Shown one piece after another: positions 1 to 9,562 of a stretch of 64,000 nucleotides of DNA. Each line of letters opens with the position of its first letter. The first letter of the stretch is position 1. The notes below the pieces were generated by a model, which saw nothing but the letters and a program-made list of their open reading frames with translations, ran no database searches and had not been told where the DNA came from. Both the position numbers and the translations under genes were made by a program. Source of the DNA: Streptomyces sp. DSM 110735 (lineage in GTDB: Bacteria > Actinomycetota > Actinomycetes > Streptomycetales > Streptomycetaceae); the NCBI RefSeq assembly GCF_016482685.1, contig NZ_JACYHF010000005.1:310001-374000 (forward strand). Direction: 5' to 3'.

Positions 1-1449
<1,449 letters not shown>

Positions 1450-1450
<1 letters not shown>

Positions 1451-3252
1451 CAGGACACTCCCATGCGGTCGAGAGTCGCGGACAGTACGGCGACGGCGTC
1501 GCAGCCCGCGAAGACGTAACTGTCGACGCCCGTGTATGCGGCGGGGCGTCCGGCCAGGGCCACATGACGGGCGCCCGCCGTACGCAGCGCCTCGGCGGCT
1601 CGCTCGGCCTCCTCCGCGTACCGGCTGTCGCTGGAGCACAGGACGGCTTCGGTGGCGCCGCTGTCCTCGAACTTCCCGGCGGTGACCGGTTCGATGCCGC
1701 CCGCCTGGAAGAGGTTGGCGGCGAAGGAGGCGCGCGCGGAGTGCTCGGCGGCGGGACCGAGCGTGGCGAGGTAGACGCGGGGGCGGCTGCCGGTGGCGGC
1801 GAGGTGGGCGTCGGAGCGGGTCCGCAGCGCCTCGTACGCCTCGTCCCGGCGCACGCGCGGCAGACCGCCGGAGCGCGGCTCGGGGGCGGGCTCGCGGACG
1901 ACCGGCTTCTCGGCCAGGAACGGGAACTCGCTGACACCGGTGATGGGTTCGCGCCGCTTGGCCAGCTTCGCGGACCGCTCCCGCCAGGTCTTCGCCAGGT
2001 CCTCGCGGAGCCTGCCCGAGCGCAACACGGCCGCCTGGCCGCCGTCCTGCTCGATGGAGCGGAAGAACTCCCAAGCAGCCTCGGCGAGTTCGGCGGTCAG
2101 CCGCTCCACGTACCAGGAACCGCCCGCCGGGTCGATCACCCGGGCCAGATGGGACTCCTCCAACAGGATCGTGGAGGTGTTGCGCGCGATACGGCGGGCG
2201 AACGCGTCCGGGAGACCCAGGGCGTGGTCGAAGGGCAGCACGGTCACCGAGTCGGCGCCGCCGACCCCGGCCGCCAGCGTGGCGACCGTGGTGCGCAGCA
2301 TGTTCACCCAGGGGTCGCGCCGGGACATCATCACCGGCGAGGTCACCACGTGCTGGGTCTGCGCGCCCGGCGCCCCGCACACCTCCGCGACCCGCGCCCA
2401 CAGCCGACGCGCGGCACGCAGCTTGGCGACGGTCAGGAACTGGTCGGCGGTGGCGGCGTACCGGAACTCCAGTTGCGCGGCTGCCTGTTCGACGCTCAGC
2501 CCGGCCTCGGTCAGCTCCCGCAGATACGCCACGGCGGTGGCCAGCGACGCACCCAGCTCCTGTGCCGCCGAGCCGCCCGCCTCGTGGTACGGCAGCGCGT
2601 CCACGGTGAGCGTGCGCAGCCCCGGATACGTCTCGGCCACCTGCTTGGCCAGCGCGGCCACGGGGGCGAAGTCCAGCGGAGTGCCGGTGCGCGCCTCGTG
2701 GCCCAGCGGGTCGGCGCCGAGGCTGCCGCGTACCGCCTCGGGGGCGACGCCCCGCTCCTCGTACAGCCGCAGCAGCGCCGCCGCGGCGGTCTCGGTGTCG
2801 GCGCCCGCGTCCAGCACGACGGGCGCGAGGTCCAGATAGACGCCGTCGAGCGCCCGGCCGAGGTCCGCGACGGGGATGCCGCCCTCGCCGAGCACCAGCC
2901 AGAGCGAGGTGACGCCGTTCTCCAGATCGGCCAGGACGGTGCCGTCGCCGAGCGCCGCGTGCCGCTGCCGTACGTCCCAGCCGCCCGCGGTGCTGCCCTC
3001 GGGCCTGCCCCCGCGTGTGAACGGGGCGAAGCCCGGCAGACCGGGGTCGGGGGCGGCGTCGCGCGCGGTGTACAGGGGCCGGGTGCGCAGCCCGTCCTCC
3101 AGCGTCGTGGACAGGGCGTCCTCCGCCGCGCCGCCGGAGACTTCCTTGCCGGACTTGCGCAGTACACCCTCGACCAGGCGTTGCCACTGCTCGTGCGTCG
3201 CGTCAGGGAACTCGGCGGCCAGGGAGAGCCCGTCGTCAGGCAGGACCGTCAT
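1450..3252 (-). CDS. mutA: Methylmalonyl-CoA mutase small (beta) subunit
   Basis: 600 residues starting [16 protein letters not shown], the usual length of the non-catalytic partner. The barrel half resembles MutB (for example [20 protein letters not shown]). The C-terminal cobalamin-like domain has [13 protein letters not shown] where the catalytic subunit carries DxHxxG, so the cobalt-ligating motif is missing, as expected for MutA. It forms the heterodimer with the product of the gene overlapping its stop codon. A divergent SepF-like gene lies 240 bases upstream, so the shared gap must hold the mutAB promoter. I see no clear operator there. Confidence 0.95.
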
Positions 3253-3416
3253 GCTCGGATGTTAGGACAGGGGGCTCAGATGGCAGCAGAAGGCCGGGCT
3301 GTGACGTTTCCCTCGTTGCGGTTGTGATCCGGGCCTCTGGACGGGCCATGTGACGCCGTGCGCACGGCTGATGGGACCGTGAGCGGACATGCGGAGGGTC
3401 GCACAGTGTGTCGCTG

Positions 3417-3446
3417 TTGGGCTGAACGGGTGACTTGGCGTAAGAA
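3417..3446 (+). promoter_or_regulatory. Candidate sigma-70-type promoter for the SepF-like gene
   Basis: TTGGGC (3417-3422) and TAAGAA (3441-3446) are 18 bases apart and about 45 bases ahead of the chosen GTG start. The fit to the housekeeping consensus is moderate. It is inferred from sequence only. Confidence 0.35.
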
Positions 3447-3491
3447 TTGGCAGGTGCAGGCATCGCAAGCGAGTCAGGTCAGGGGGAGCCG

Positions 3492-3878
3492 GTGAGCCGT
3501 TACGACGTCACCGATGAACAGTGGGAAGGGCTCGCCCAGGTCGTGCCGCTGCGGGGCAGGGACGCGTGGCCGTCCGCGGTGAACCACCGCTCGCTGCCGG
3601 AGGCCGACACCGAGACCCGCCGCCGGTTCGTCGTCCTGAGGGTCAATGTGTTCGCGGACGCGCGCGACGTGGCCGAGACCCTGATGGCCGGGATCCCGGT
3701 GCTCCTCGACCTCTCCAGCGCGGAGACCGAGGTCGCCAAGCGCGTCCTCGACTTCAGCACCGGCGTCGTCTTCGGTCTGGCCAGCGGGATGCACCGGGTG
3801 GACCGGAACGTCTTCCTGCTGACGCCGCCCGGGACCGAGGTCAGCGGGCTGATGGGCATGGAGGCGTCGGGCGGCTGA
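3492..3878 (+). CDS. SepF-like cell division protein
   Basis: 128 residues. The SepF/DUF552 core is clear: VFADARDVAETLMAGIPVLL followed by DLSSAETEVAKRVLDF, STGVVFGLASG and DRNVFLLTP. SepF binds the FtsZ C-terminus and anchors Z-rings to the membrane. Streptomycetes carry one canonical sepF in the dcw cluster plus shorter SepF-like paralogues (SflA, SflB) that modulate Z-ring assembly at sporulation. This copy is not in a dcw cluster and lacks a long N-terminal amphipathic region, so it is probably one of the paralogues. I chose GTG 3492 because AGGGGGAG (3481-3488) sits just before it; the longer upstream frame lacks a ribosome site. Confidence 0.85.
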   Translation: MSRYDVTDEQWEGLAQVVPLRGRDAWPSAVNHRSLPEADTETRRRFVVLRVNVFADARDVAETLMAGIPVLLDLSSAETEVAKRVLDFSTGVVFGLASGMHRVDRNVFLLTPPGTEVSGLMGMEASGG

Positions 3879-3924
3879 GGAGCGGCTGAGGAGCCGTCAT
3901 GGCCTTGCGTACGTGCCGCTCGTA

Positions 3925-4038
3925 GGGTCGTAGGACTTGGACCGGGCGGACGGTGTGCCCCGTTTTGACCCGGTCGCCCGATCGTAGGAAGGTCCGCGGG
4001 GCAAAACGGTTCGCCGGTCCGGGGCGGTCCTACGGTCC
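3925..4038 (+). promoter_or_regulatory. Long interrupted inverted repeat (nested arms) just upstream of the P-loop ATPase gene
   Basis: Three pairs of arms nest around one centre: CGTAGGAC/GTCCTACG (3929-3936/4027-4034), GGACCGG/CCGGTCC (3939-3945/4014-4020) and CCGTTTTG/CAAAACGG (3960-3967/4002-4009). In RNA the outer stem extends to 3925/4038 with two G-U pairs. The 3' arm ends four bases before the ATG at 4043, so the folded leader would cover the initiation region. It could be a structured 5' leader or a multi-site operator. Function is inferred only. Confidence 0.5.
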
Positions 4039-4042
4039 GGGT

Positions 4043-5341
4043 ATGTCCGTGCCTTCCCTGACCGCCGAGCCGTCCGCCGCGGGCTCCGGCGAGCCGTTCG
4101 CCGCGACCTCCGGTGAGTCGTTCGCCGCGACTTCGACCGAGCCGTTCGCCGCGCCGTCCGTCGCGACTTCCGCGGAGCGCGCCGCCGGGTCCGCCGCACC
4201 GGCGGACCCCGCCGTCGGCGCCCTCACCGACGTCCGCGCCCGGATCACCGAGCTGCGGCTGTCCGCCTTCGCCGGGCACCGCAGGGCCGCGTTCCCGCTC
4301 GGCGCCGTCACCCTGTTCGCCGGGCCCAGCGGCACGGGCAAGTCCACCGCCCTCGCGGCCTTCGAGGCGCTGGCCCGGCTCGGCGGCGGCGCGCGCCTCG
4401 CCGACGTGTTCCCGGACCCGCTCGCCTGGGTGCCGGAGCGGGCGCGCCCGGACGGCGAGGGCAGGCGCGGCTTCCGCATCGGCTGTACGGCGGACGGGGT
4501 CGCCGGACCGGTGCTCCTCGACGTCGCGGTCCAGGTCGAGCCGCAGCTCAGGATCGTGGGGGAGCGGCTGACGGCGGGCGGGGTGGTCCTGCTGGAGACG
4601 GCGCTGCGCGATCCGGCGCGCCGGGCGGTGCAGGCAGCCTGGCACACGGCGGGCACCGCCCCGGTGACCCGCGCCCCGCTCCCCGACGACCGCCTGGGCA
4701 CCCCGCTGCTGCCGCTGCGCGTGGCCGGGGCGACCGACGGACAGCGCCGGGTGCTGGCGGCGGCCGAGCAGATGGTGGTGGCGCTGCGCTCGGTCTTCCC
4801 CTGCGACCCGCGCCCGGAGTTCATGCGGGTGCCCGTCCCCACCGGGTCGGGACGGCTGCTGCCGGGGTGCGACAACCTGGCCGACGTCGTAGCCCGCACC
4901 CGCACCGAATGCGGACGGCGGCACGCCCTGCTGGTCGAGACGGTGCGCGCGGGCTGCGCGGGCCCGGTCGCGGACCTGCTGGCGGAACGGCTCCCGGACG
5001 GCACGGTACGGGCGCTGCTCGACCGGGGCGACGGCCACCGCACCGACCTGGCCCGGCTCGGCGAGGGCGAGCTGCGCTACATCGCCCTCGCCCTGGTGCT
5101 GATGACCGGGCCGGGCGTGCTCGACGTGGACGCGCCGGGGGAGGTGCCCGACGCGCTGCGCACCCTCACCGTGCTGGCCGACGGCTTCGACCGCTGCCTC
5201 GACCCCGCCCGGCGCCGCGAACTCCTCGCCCTCGCGGCCCGGATGGGCGAGCGCGGTCATGTCCGCTGCGTGGGGGCGGTGAACGACGCGTCCTGGGCCT
5301 CGGGGACACCGGGCGTCACGGTGGTACACCTGGGGGCGTGA
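4043..5341 (+). CDS. P-loop ATPase of the AAA/ABC-ATPase-like class, function unknown
   Basis: 432 residues. After a low-complexity N-terminus of Ser, Ala, Thr and Pro, the protein has ITELRLSAFAGHRRAAFPLG and the Walker A GPSGTGKST (near residue 97), typical of RecF/SMC-like or ABC-type ATPases that start with a strand over a nucleotide pocket. A late LARLGEGELRYIALAL segment resembles the signature motif (LSxGExx), and VLDVDAPGEV is Walker B-like. There is no transmembrane segment and no nuclease domain I can recognise. The next gene overlaps its stop (GTGA), so ATPase and MazG-like enzyme are probably co-translated. The start is uncertain because the N-terminus is repetitive; ATG 4043 is the first ATG after the inverted repeat. 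Confidence 0.7.
   Translation: MSVPSLTAEPSAAGSGEPFAATSGESFAATSTEPFAAPSVATSAERAAGSAAPADPAVGALTDVRARITELRLSAFAGHRRAAFPLGAVTLFAGPSGTGKSTALAAFEALARLGGGARLADVFPDPLAWVPERARPDGEGRRGFRIGCTADGVAGPVLLDVAVQVEPQLRIVGERLTAGGVVLLETALRDPARRAVQAAWHTAGTAPVTRAPLPDDRLGTPLLPLRVAGATDGQRRVLAAAEQMVVALRSVFPCDPRPEFMRVPVPTGSGRLLPGCDNLADVVARTRTECGRRHALLVETVRAGCAGPVADLLAERLPDGTVRALLDRGDGHRTDLARLGEGELRYIALALVLMTGPGVLDVDAPGEVPDALRTLTVLADGFDRCLDPARRRELLALAARMGERGHVRCVGAVNDASWASGTPGVTVVHLGA
4091..4162 (+). repeat. Three in-frame 24-bp tandem repeats in the ATPase N-terminus
   Basis: Units begin at 4091, 4115 and 4139 and encode EPFAATSG, ESFAATST and EPFAAPSV. Most differences are single bases, suggesting recent slippage or unequal exchange in a disordered N-terminal tail. 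Confidence 0.8.
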
Positions 5342-5682
5342 CCGAACGCCCCGATCTCCCCGGACTCCAGCGCAGGCTGGCCGAGTTCGCCGCCGCGCGC
5401 GACTGGCAGCCGTACCACACCCCCAAGAACCTCGTCTCCGCGCTCAGTGTCGAGGCGTCCGAACTGCTGGAGATCTTCCAGTGGCTGACGCCCGAGGAGT
5501 CGTCCCGGGTGATGGCGGACCCGGACACCGCGCACCGGGTCACCGACGAGGTGGCCGACGTGCTCGCCTATCTCCTCCAGTTGTGCGAGGTGCTCGGCGT
5601 CGACCCGCTCACCGCGCTCGCGGCCAAGATCGAGCGGAACGAGAAGCGGTTTCCGGTGGGAGGCGACGGAGGAGCCGCGTGA
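5338..5682 (+). CDS. MazG-like (dCTPase/RS21-C6 type) nucleotide pyrophosphohydrolase
   Basis: 114 residues starting with GTG inside the stop of the preceding ATPase gene (GTGA). The two helices of the all-alpha NTP pyrophosphatase fold are visible: EASELLEIFQWLTPEE and DEVADVLAYLLQLCEVLG, carrying the ExxE...ExxD magnesium ligands, followed by AAKIERNEKRFP, the usual family ending. Such enzymes hydrolyse (often non-canonical) dNTPs to the monophosphate and pyrophosphate. Length and motifs match the single-domain MazG-like family. Coupling to a P-loop ATPase is unusual for a pure house-cleaning enzyme. Confidence 0.88.
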   Translation: MTERPDLPGLQRRLAEFAAARDWQPYHTPKNLVSALSVEASELLEIFQWLTPEESSRVMADPDTAHRVTDEVADVLAYLLQLCEVLGVDPLTALAAKIERNEKRFPVGGDGGAA

Positions 5683-5727
5683 GGTGGGCGGGGGAGGGGC
5701 GACAATCGCTCAATAACCGGACTATCA

Positions 5728-5752
5728 GACTCCGTTATCACTCTATGGAGTC
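5728..5752. promoter_or_regulatory. 6-bp inverted repeat in an AT-rich intergenic stretch
   Basis: GACTCC (5728-5733) and GGAGTC (5747-5752) are perfect inverted arms with a 13-base spacer. The whole 5700-5850 stretch is much richer in A+T than its surroundings and lies upstream of the TTA-containing gene at 5893. It could be an operator; no regulator is assigned. Confidence 0.35.
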
Positions 5753-5776
5753 AATTTCCCTGCCGATTCCGAATTG

Positions 5777-5785
5777 TTGTCCACA
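5777..5785 (+). other. Perfect Streptomyces-type DnaA box
   Basis: TTGTCCACA is an exact match to the preferred Streptomyces DnaA box. It stands alone in a non-coding AT-rich segment, away from any dnaA or dnaN gene, so this is not oriC. Isolated boxes can act as DnaA-titration or DnaA-regulated sites. Confidence 0.55.
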
Positions 5786-5892
5786 GATTTCCACCTTCCT
5801 CTGGCTTTTCGCACCAAGCGCCCTCACTCTGGGTAGTGAACAGAAAGAGTGCGGACAGATGTACGGCGGCTTCGGCGGACCGGGGGCAGCGG

Positions 5893-6363
5893 ATGGATGC
5901 GGTGCGGCTCATCGAGACGAGCAGGCGTGCCCTGGCGGCGGAAGCCGAGGCACCCGAGGGCATGGTGGAGGTGTGGCAGGCACAGGCGCTGGCCCAGGCG
6001 ATAGGCAGCCGCCTCGCGGTCTCCGGTCCGCCGGAGCTGCGCGGCGAGGCGCTCGGGCTGACCGAGCTGGCGGGCCGGGGCTGCGGCGTCCTCGACCCTC
6101 CCGAGCTGGAGTTAGGCGACCTGCGCGCCGCCCAGCTCACCGAACTGGCCGACGCCCGCCAGACCCTGCTGTGCCTGTGCGGACTCCTCGGCGAGGTGGG
6201 TATCGCCCTGGTCGGCATGGCCAGCGCGGCGGCGGACGAGACGACGTACTGGCAGTGCATGGAGGCCATCGACGCGGCCGACGAGTCCCGCGACCGGGTC
6301 CTGGAGATGCTGCGCAAGCTCGCGGCACGGGAGGAGATGGTGCATGAGAGAGAGGCGGGCTGA
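5893..6363 (+). CDS. Small helical protein, DUF6099-like, with a TTA codon
   Basis: 156 residues from ATG 5893 (MDAVRLIETSRRALAAEAEA), almost wholly predictable as alpha-helix, with no signal peptide or membrane segment. I recall similar Streptomyces-restricted proteins as DUF6099; this is from memory. Codon 74 (6112-6114) is TTA, the rare leucine codon read by the bldA tRNA, and the only in-frame TTA I found in the window. Expression may therefore depend on bldA and be developmentally timed. The upstream region is unusually AT-rich and carries a DnaA box. Function unknown. Confidence 0.7.
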   Translation: MDAVRLIETSRRALAAEAEAPEGMVEVWQAQALAQAIGSRLAVSGPPELRGEALGLTELAGRGCGVLDPPELELGDLRAAQLTELADARQTLLCLCGLLGEVGIALVGMASAAADETTYWQCMEAIDAADESRDRVLEMLRKLAAREEMVHEREAG

Positions 6364-6409
6364 GCGGCGTTGCCGCTGGTAGGGCGCGCGGGTGTTGCAG
6401 GATGGATGT

Positions 6410-7333
6410 ATGGACCTTCGAATCTTCACCGAGCCCCAGCAGGGGGCCACCTACGACACCTTGCTGACCGTGGCGAAGGCCACCGAGGACCTCGGTTTCG
6501 ACGCCTTCTTCCGCTCCGACCACTACCTCCGCATGGGCAACGTCAGCGGTCTGCCCGGTCCCACCGACGCCTGGATCACCCTGGCGGGTCTCGCCCGCGA
6601 GACCCGGCGCATCCGCCTCGGCACGCTCATGACGGCCGGCACCTTCCGGCTGCCCGGCGTGCTCGCCATCCAGGTCGCGCAGGTGGACCAGATGTCCGAC
6701 GGCCGGGTCGAACTCGGTCTGGGCGCGGGCTGGTTCGAGGAGGAGCACAAGGCGTACGGCATCCCGTTCCCCCAGGACAAGTTCGCCCGTCTGGAGGAGC
6801 AGCTCGAGATCGTCACCGGGCTGTGGGCGACCGAGACCGGCAAGACCTACGACTTCCACGGCAAGTACTACGACCTCACCGAGTCGCCCGCGCTGCCCAA
6901 GCCCGCCCAGTCCAAGGTGCCGGTGATCATCGGCGGTCACGGCGCGAAGCGCACCCCGCGTCTCGCGGCACGCTATGCGGACGAGTTCAACATCCCCTTC
7001 GCGTCCGTCGAGGACTCCGCCCGCCAGTTCGGGCGGGTCCGCGCCGCCGCCGAGGAGGAGGGGCGCGCGCCCGACTCGCTCGTCTACTCCAACGCGCTCG
7101 TGGTGTGCGTCGGGCGCGACGACCAGGAGGTCGCCCGCCGCGCCGCCGCCATCGGGCGCGAGCCCGACGAGCTGAAGGACAACGGTCTGGCGGGCACCCC
7201 GGCCGAGGTCGTCGAGAAGATCGGCCGCTACGCCGAGGTGGGCTCCGAGCGGATCTACCTCCAGCTCCTCGACCTGACCGACCTCGACCAGTTGGAGCTG
7301 ATCTCCGCCGAGGTCATGCCGCAGCTCTCGTAA
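6410..7333 (+). CDS. LLM-class flavin/F420-dependent oxidoreductase
   Basis: 307 residues starting MDLRIFTEPQQGATYD. Luciferase-like (beta/alpha)8 barrel features are present: FDAFFRSDHYLRMG, TRRIRLGTLMTAGTFRLPG, LAIQVAQVDQMSDGRVELGL and GAGWFEEEHKAYGIPFP. This arrangement is typical of the actinobacterial TIGR03560-like group that usually binds F420 rather than FMN. The substrate cannot be told. I chose ATG 6410 rather than the frame start at 6392 because the mature barrel begins at once. It sits upstream of, and in line with, the membrane protein/hen1/pnkp genes, separated by a hairpin. Confidence 0.88.
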   Translation: MDLRIFTEPQQGATYDTLLTVAKATEDLGFDAFFRSDHYLRMGNVSGLPGPTDAWITLAGLARETRRIRLGTLMTAGTFRLPGVLAIQVAQVDQMSDGRVELGLGAGWFEEEHKAYGIPFPQDKFARLEEQLEIVTGLWATETGKTYDFHGKYYDLTESPALPKPAQSKVPVIIGGHGAKRTPRLAARYADEFNIPFASVEDSARQFGRVRAAAEEEGRAPDSLVYSNALVVCVGRDDQEVARRAAAIGREPDELKDNGLAGTPAEVVEKIGRYAEVGSERIYLQLLDLTDLDQLELISAEVMPQLS

Positions 7334-7383
7334 ACCCCTCCCCGAGGGCGACTGTGACGGTCCTGTGACCGGAACTGTGGCTT

Positions 7384-7412
7384 CCATCACGGTCCTTGAC
7401 GGGCCGTGATGG
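7384..7412. terminator. 9-bp perfect hairpin between the LLM oxidoreductase and the downstream operon
   Basis: CCATCACGG (7384-7392) and CCGTGATGG (7404-7412) enclose an 11-base loop. There is no T-run, which is common in actinobacteria. It ends 12 bases before ATG 7425, so an operator role is also possible. Confidence 0.45.
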
Positions 7413-7424
7413 TGGTCTCGGGCG

Positions 7425-7958
7425 ATGGAAGCGCTGAGTTCGATCGTCTTCGCCCTGCTGCTGTTCCCCGCCGTCATCGGCGCCTTCGTCTGGTGCGTCG
7501 TCCTGCTCGGCAAGATCCTTTCCGTCGCGCTTCCGGGACGCCGCCCCGACTGGCGGTACAGCCTGCTGCGCTGGGGAGCGTGGATGGCGGGGGCGGCGGC
7601 GCTGATCCTCTACCTCCTGGGCGCCGGAAGCGTCGCGATGTCCGTGAACGAGTCCTCCCACGGCGCGGACTCCACCCCCGCCCAGGAGTGCCGGGACGAC
7701 TACTCGATGGATCGGCTCACGGGGCAGCGAGGCTCCTACTTCCCCCTCGGCTTCGACTGCGTCCTCGACGACGGCAGCACCGGCCCGAGCACGAACGCCT
7801 ACTTCTGGCTCAACACCTCCGTCGCCGTCTCCGCGCTGACCGCCTTCGGACTGGTCATCACCATGGGCGGGATCAGCGAACACAGAGCCCGCGTCGCCCT
7901 GCGAAAACCACTGGTCACCACGGCGGACAATCCACCAGACTCGGACACGTGTTCCTGA
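7425..7958 (+). CDS. Small membrane protein overlapping hen1, function unknown
   Basis: 177 residues from ATG 7425. Two or three hydrophobic helices are visible: residues ~5-33 (LSSIVFALLLFPAVIGAFVW onward), ~47-70 and ~127-148. A polar loop between the second and third holds two cysteines (AQECRD and GFDCVLDD) and may lie outside the membrane. There is no recognised domain. Its last ten bases overlap the GTG start of the Hen1 methyltransferase gene, so it is positioned as the first cistron of the RNA-repair operon. Confidence 0.7.
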   Translation: MEALSSIVFALLLFPAVIGAFVWCVVLLGKILSVALPGRRPDWRYSLLRWGAWMAGAAALILYLLGAGSVAMSVNESSHGADSTPAQECRDDYSMDRLTGQRGSYFPLGFDCVLDDGSTGPSTNAYFWLNTSVAVSALTAFGLVITMGGISEHRARVALRKPLVTTADNPPDSDTCS

Positions 7959-9562
7959 CGATCTCCACGCGCGGCACCGCCGCCACCCCGGCCACCGACC
8001 TCGGGTATCTGCTGCACAAGCACCCCGACCACGCCCAGACGTTCGCCACGTCCCACGGCACGGCGCACGTCTTCTACCCCCAGGCGGACGCCGAGCGCTG
8101 CACGGCGGCGCTGCTGCTGGAGATCGATCCCGTCGCGCTGGTCCGCAGGGGCAAGGGGAAGGGCCGGGGCGGCGCGCCCGACACCGCGCTCGCGCAGTAC
8201 GTCAACGACCGTCCCTACGCGGCTTCCTCGCTGCTCGCGGTCGCGCTCAGCGCGGTCTTCTCCAGCGCCATGCGCGGTGTCTGCAAGGCGCGCCCGGAGC
8301 GCGCCGCCGCCCCGCTGCCGCTGCGCGTCGAGGTGCCCGCGCTGCCCGCCCGGGGCGGTCCGGAGCTGGTACGACGCCTCTTCGAGCCGCTCGGCTGGAC
8401 CGTCGGCGTCGACCCCGTCGCGCTGGACGTGAAGTTCCCGGAGTGGGGCGACTCGCGCTACGTCCGGCTCGTCCTGGAGTCCGACACCCTCACCCTGGCC
8501 GAGGCGCTGCGCCATCTGTACGTCCTGCTCCCGGTCCTGGACGACGCCAAGCACTACTGGGCCTCCGCCGACGAGGTGGACAAGCTGCTGCGCGCCGGTG
8601 AGGGCTGGCTGCCGGACCACCCCGAGCAGAAGCTCATCACCAGCCGCTACCTCTCCCGCCGCTGGTCCCTGACCCGCCAGGCGATGGAGCGCCTGGAGCT
8701 GGCCCGCCTCGCCGAGGCGGACGACAGCGAGGTCGAGGACATCGACAACGCGGTGGCACAGGAGACCCCGGAGACGGAGGAGACCGGGACCGCCGACGAC
8801 ACCGGCACCGGCAGCACCGACACCGGCACCCCCGCCGCCGAAGCCACCCGGACCGCCGAAGCGCCCCAGAGCGCCGAAGCCCTCCCGACCGCCGAAGGCA
8901 CCCCCGCCGGCTCCAAGCCCCTCCCGCTCGCCGTCCACCGCCGCGAGGCGATCCTCGCCGCTCTCCACGACTCCGGCGCCGCCCGCGTCCTCGACCTCGG
9001 CTGCGGCGAGGGCACCCTGCTGCGCGCGCTGCTCCAGGACACGCGGTTCACCGAGATCGTCGGCATGGACGTCTCCGTCCGTGCCCTCGCCATCGCCGCG
9101 CGCAGGCTGAAGCTGGACCGCATGGGCGAGCGCCAGGCGTCCCGGATCACCCTGCTCCAGGGCTCGCTGGCCTACACCGACAAGCGGCTCGCGGGGTACG
9201 ACGCCGCCGTGCTCAGCGAGGTGATCGAACACCTCGACCTGCCCCGGCTGCCCGCGCTGGAGTACGCGGTCTTCGGCGCCGCCCGACCGCGCACGGTGGT
9301 CGTGACGACCCCGAACGTCGAGTACAACGTCCGCTGGGAGTCGCTGCCCGCCGGACACGTCCGGCACGGCGACCACCGCTTCGAGTGGACCCGCGCCGAG
9401 TTCCGCGCCTGGGCGGAGGACACGGCTCAACGGCACGGCTACAGCGTCGAGTTCCGTGCCGTCGGACCCGACGACCCCGAGGTGGGACCGCCCACCCAGA
9501 TGGCCGTGTTCCACCGGCACACCACCCCGCAGGAAGAGAAGAAGGAGGCGAAGGCGGCATGA
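7949..9562 (+). CDS. hen1: 3'-terminal RNA ribose 2'-O-methyltransferase Hen1
   Basis: 537 residues from GTG 7949 (product VFLTISTRGTAATPATDLGY, a typical Hen1 beginning). The N-terminal half is the bacterial Hen1-specific region. A disordered linker rich in Thr, Glu and Ala (~residues 270-325) leads to a C-terminal SAM methyltransferase with ARVLDLGCGEGTLLRALL (SAM loop), SEVIEHLDL (ExxEH metal ligands) and a later GHVRHGDHRFEW histidine. Bacterial Hen1 adds a 2'-O-methyl group at the 3' end of the cleaved RNA before Pnkp seals it, so that the repaired site resists the same ribotoxin. ATGA overlap with pnkp confirms the operon. Confidence 0.95.
   Translation: MFLTISTRGTAATPATDLGYLLHKHPDHAQTFATSHGTAHVFYPQADAERCTAALLLEIDPVALVRRGKGKGRGGAPDTALAQYVNDRPYAASSLLAVALSAVFSSAMRGVCKARPERAAAPLPLRVEVPALPARGGPELVRRLFEPLGWTVGVDPVALDVKFPEWGDSRYVRLVLESDTLTLAEALRHLYVLLPVLDDAKHYWASADEVDKLLRAGEGWLPDHPEQKLITSRYLSRRWSLTRQAMERLELARLAEADDSEVEDIDNAVAQETPETEETGTADDTGTGSTDTGTPAAEATRTAEAPQSAEALPTAEGTPAGSKPLPLAVHRREAILAALHDSGAARVLDLGCGEGTLLRALLQDTRFTEIVGMDVSVRALAIAARRLKLDRMGERQASRITLLQGSLAYTDKRLAGYDAAVLSEVIEHLDLPRLPALEYAVFGAARPRTVVVTTPNVEYNVRWESLPAGHVRHGDHRFEWTRAEFRAWAEDTAQRHGYSVEFRAVGPDDPEVGPPTQMAVFHRHTTPQEEKKEAKAA

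Noticed and set aside
5777..5785. Replication origin around the DnaA box
   Set aside because: Only one box is present and none of dnaA, dnaN or rpmH is nearby; a streptomycete oriC has many boxes.
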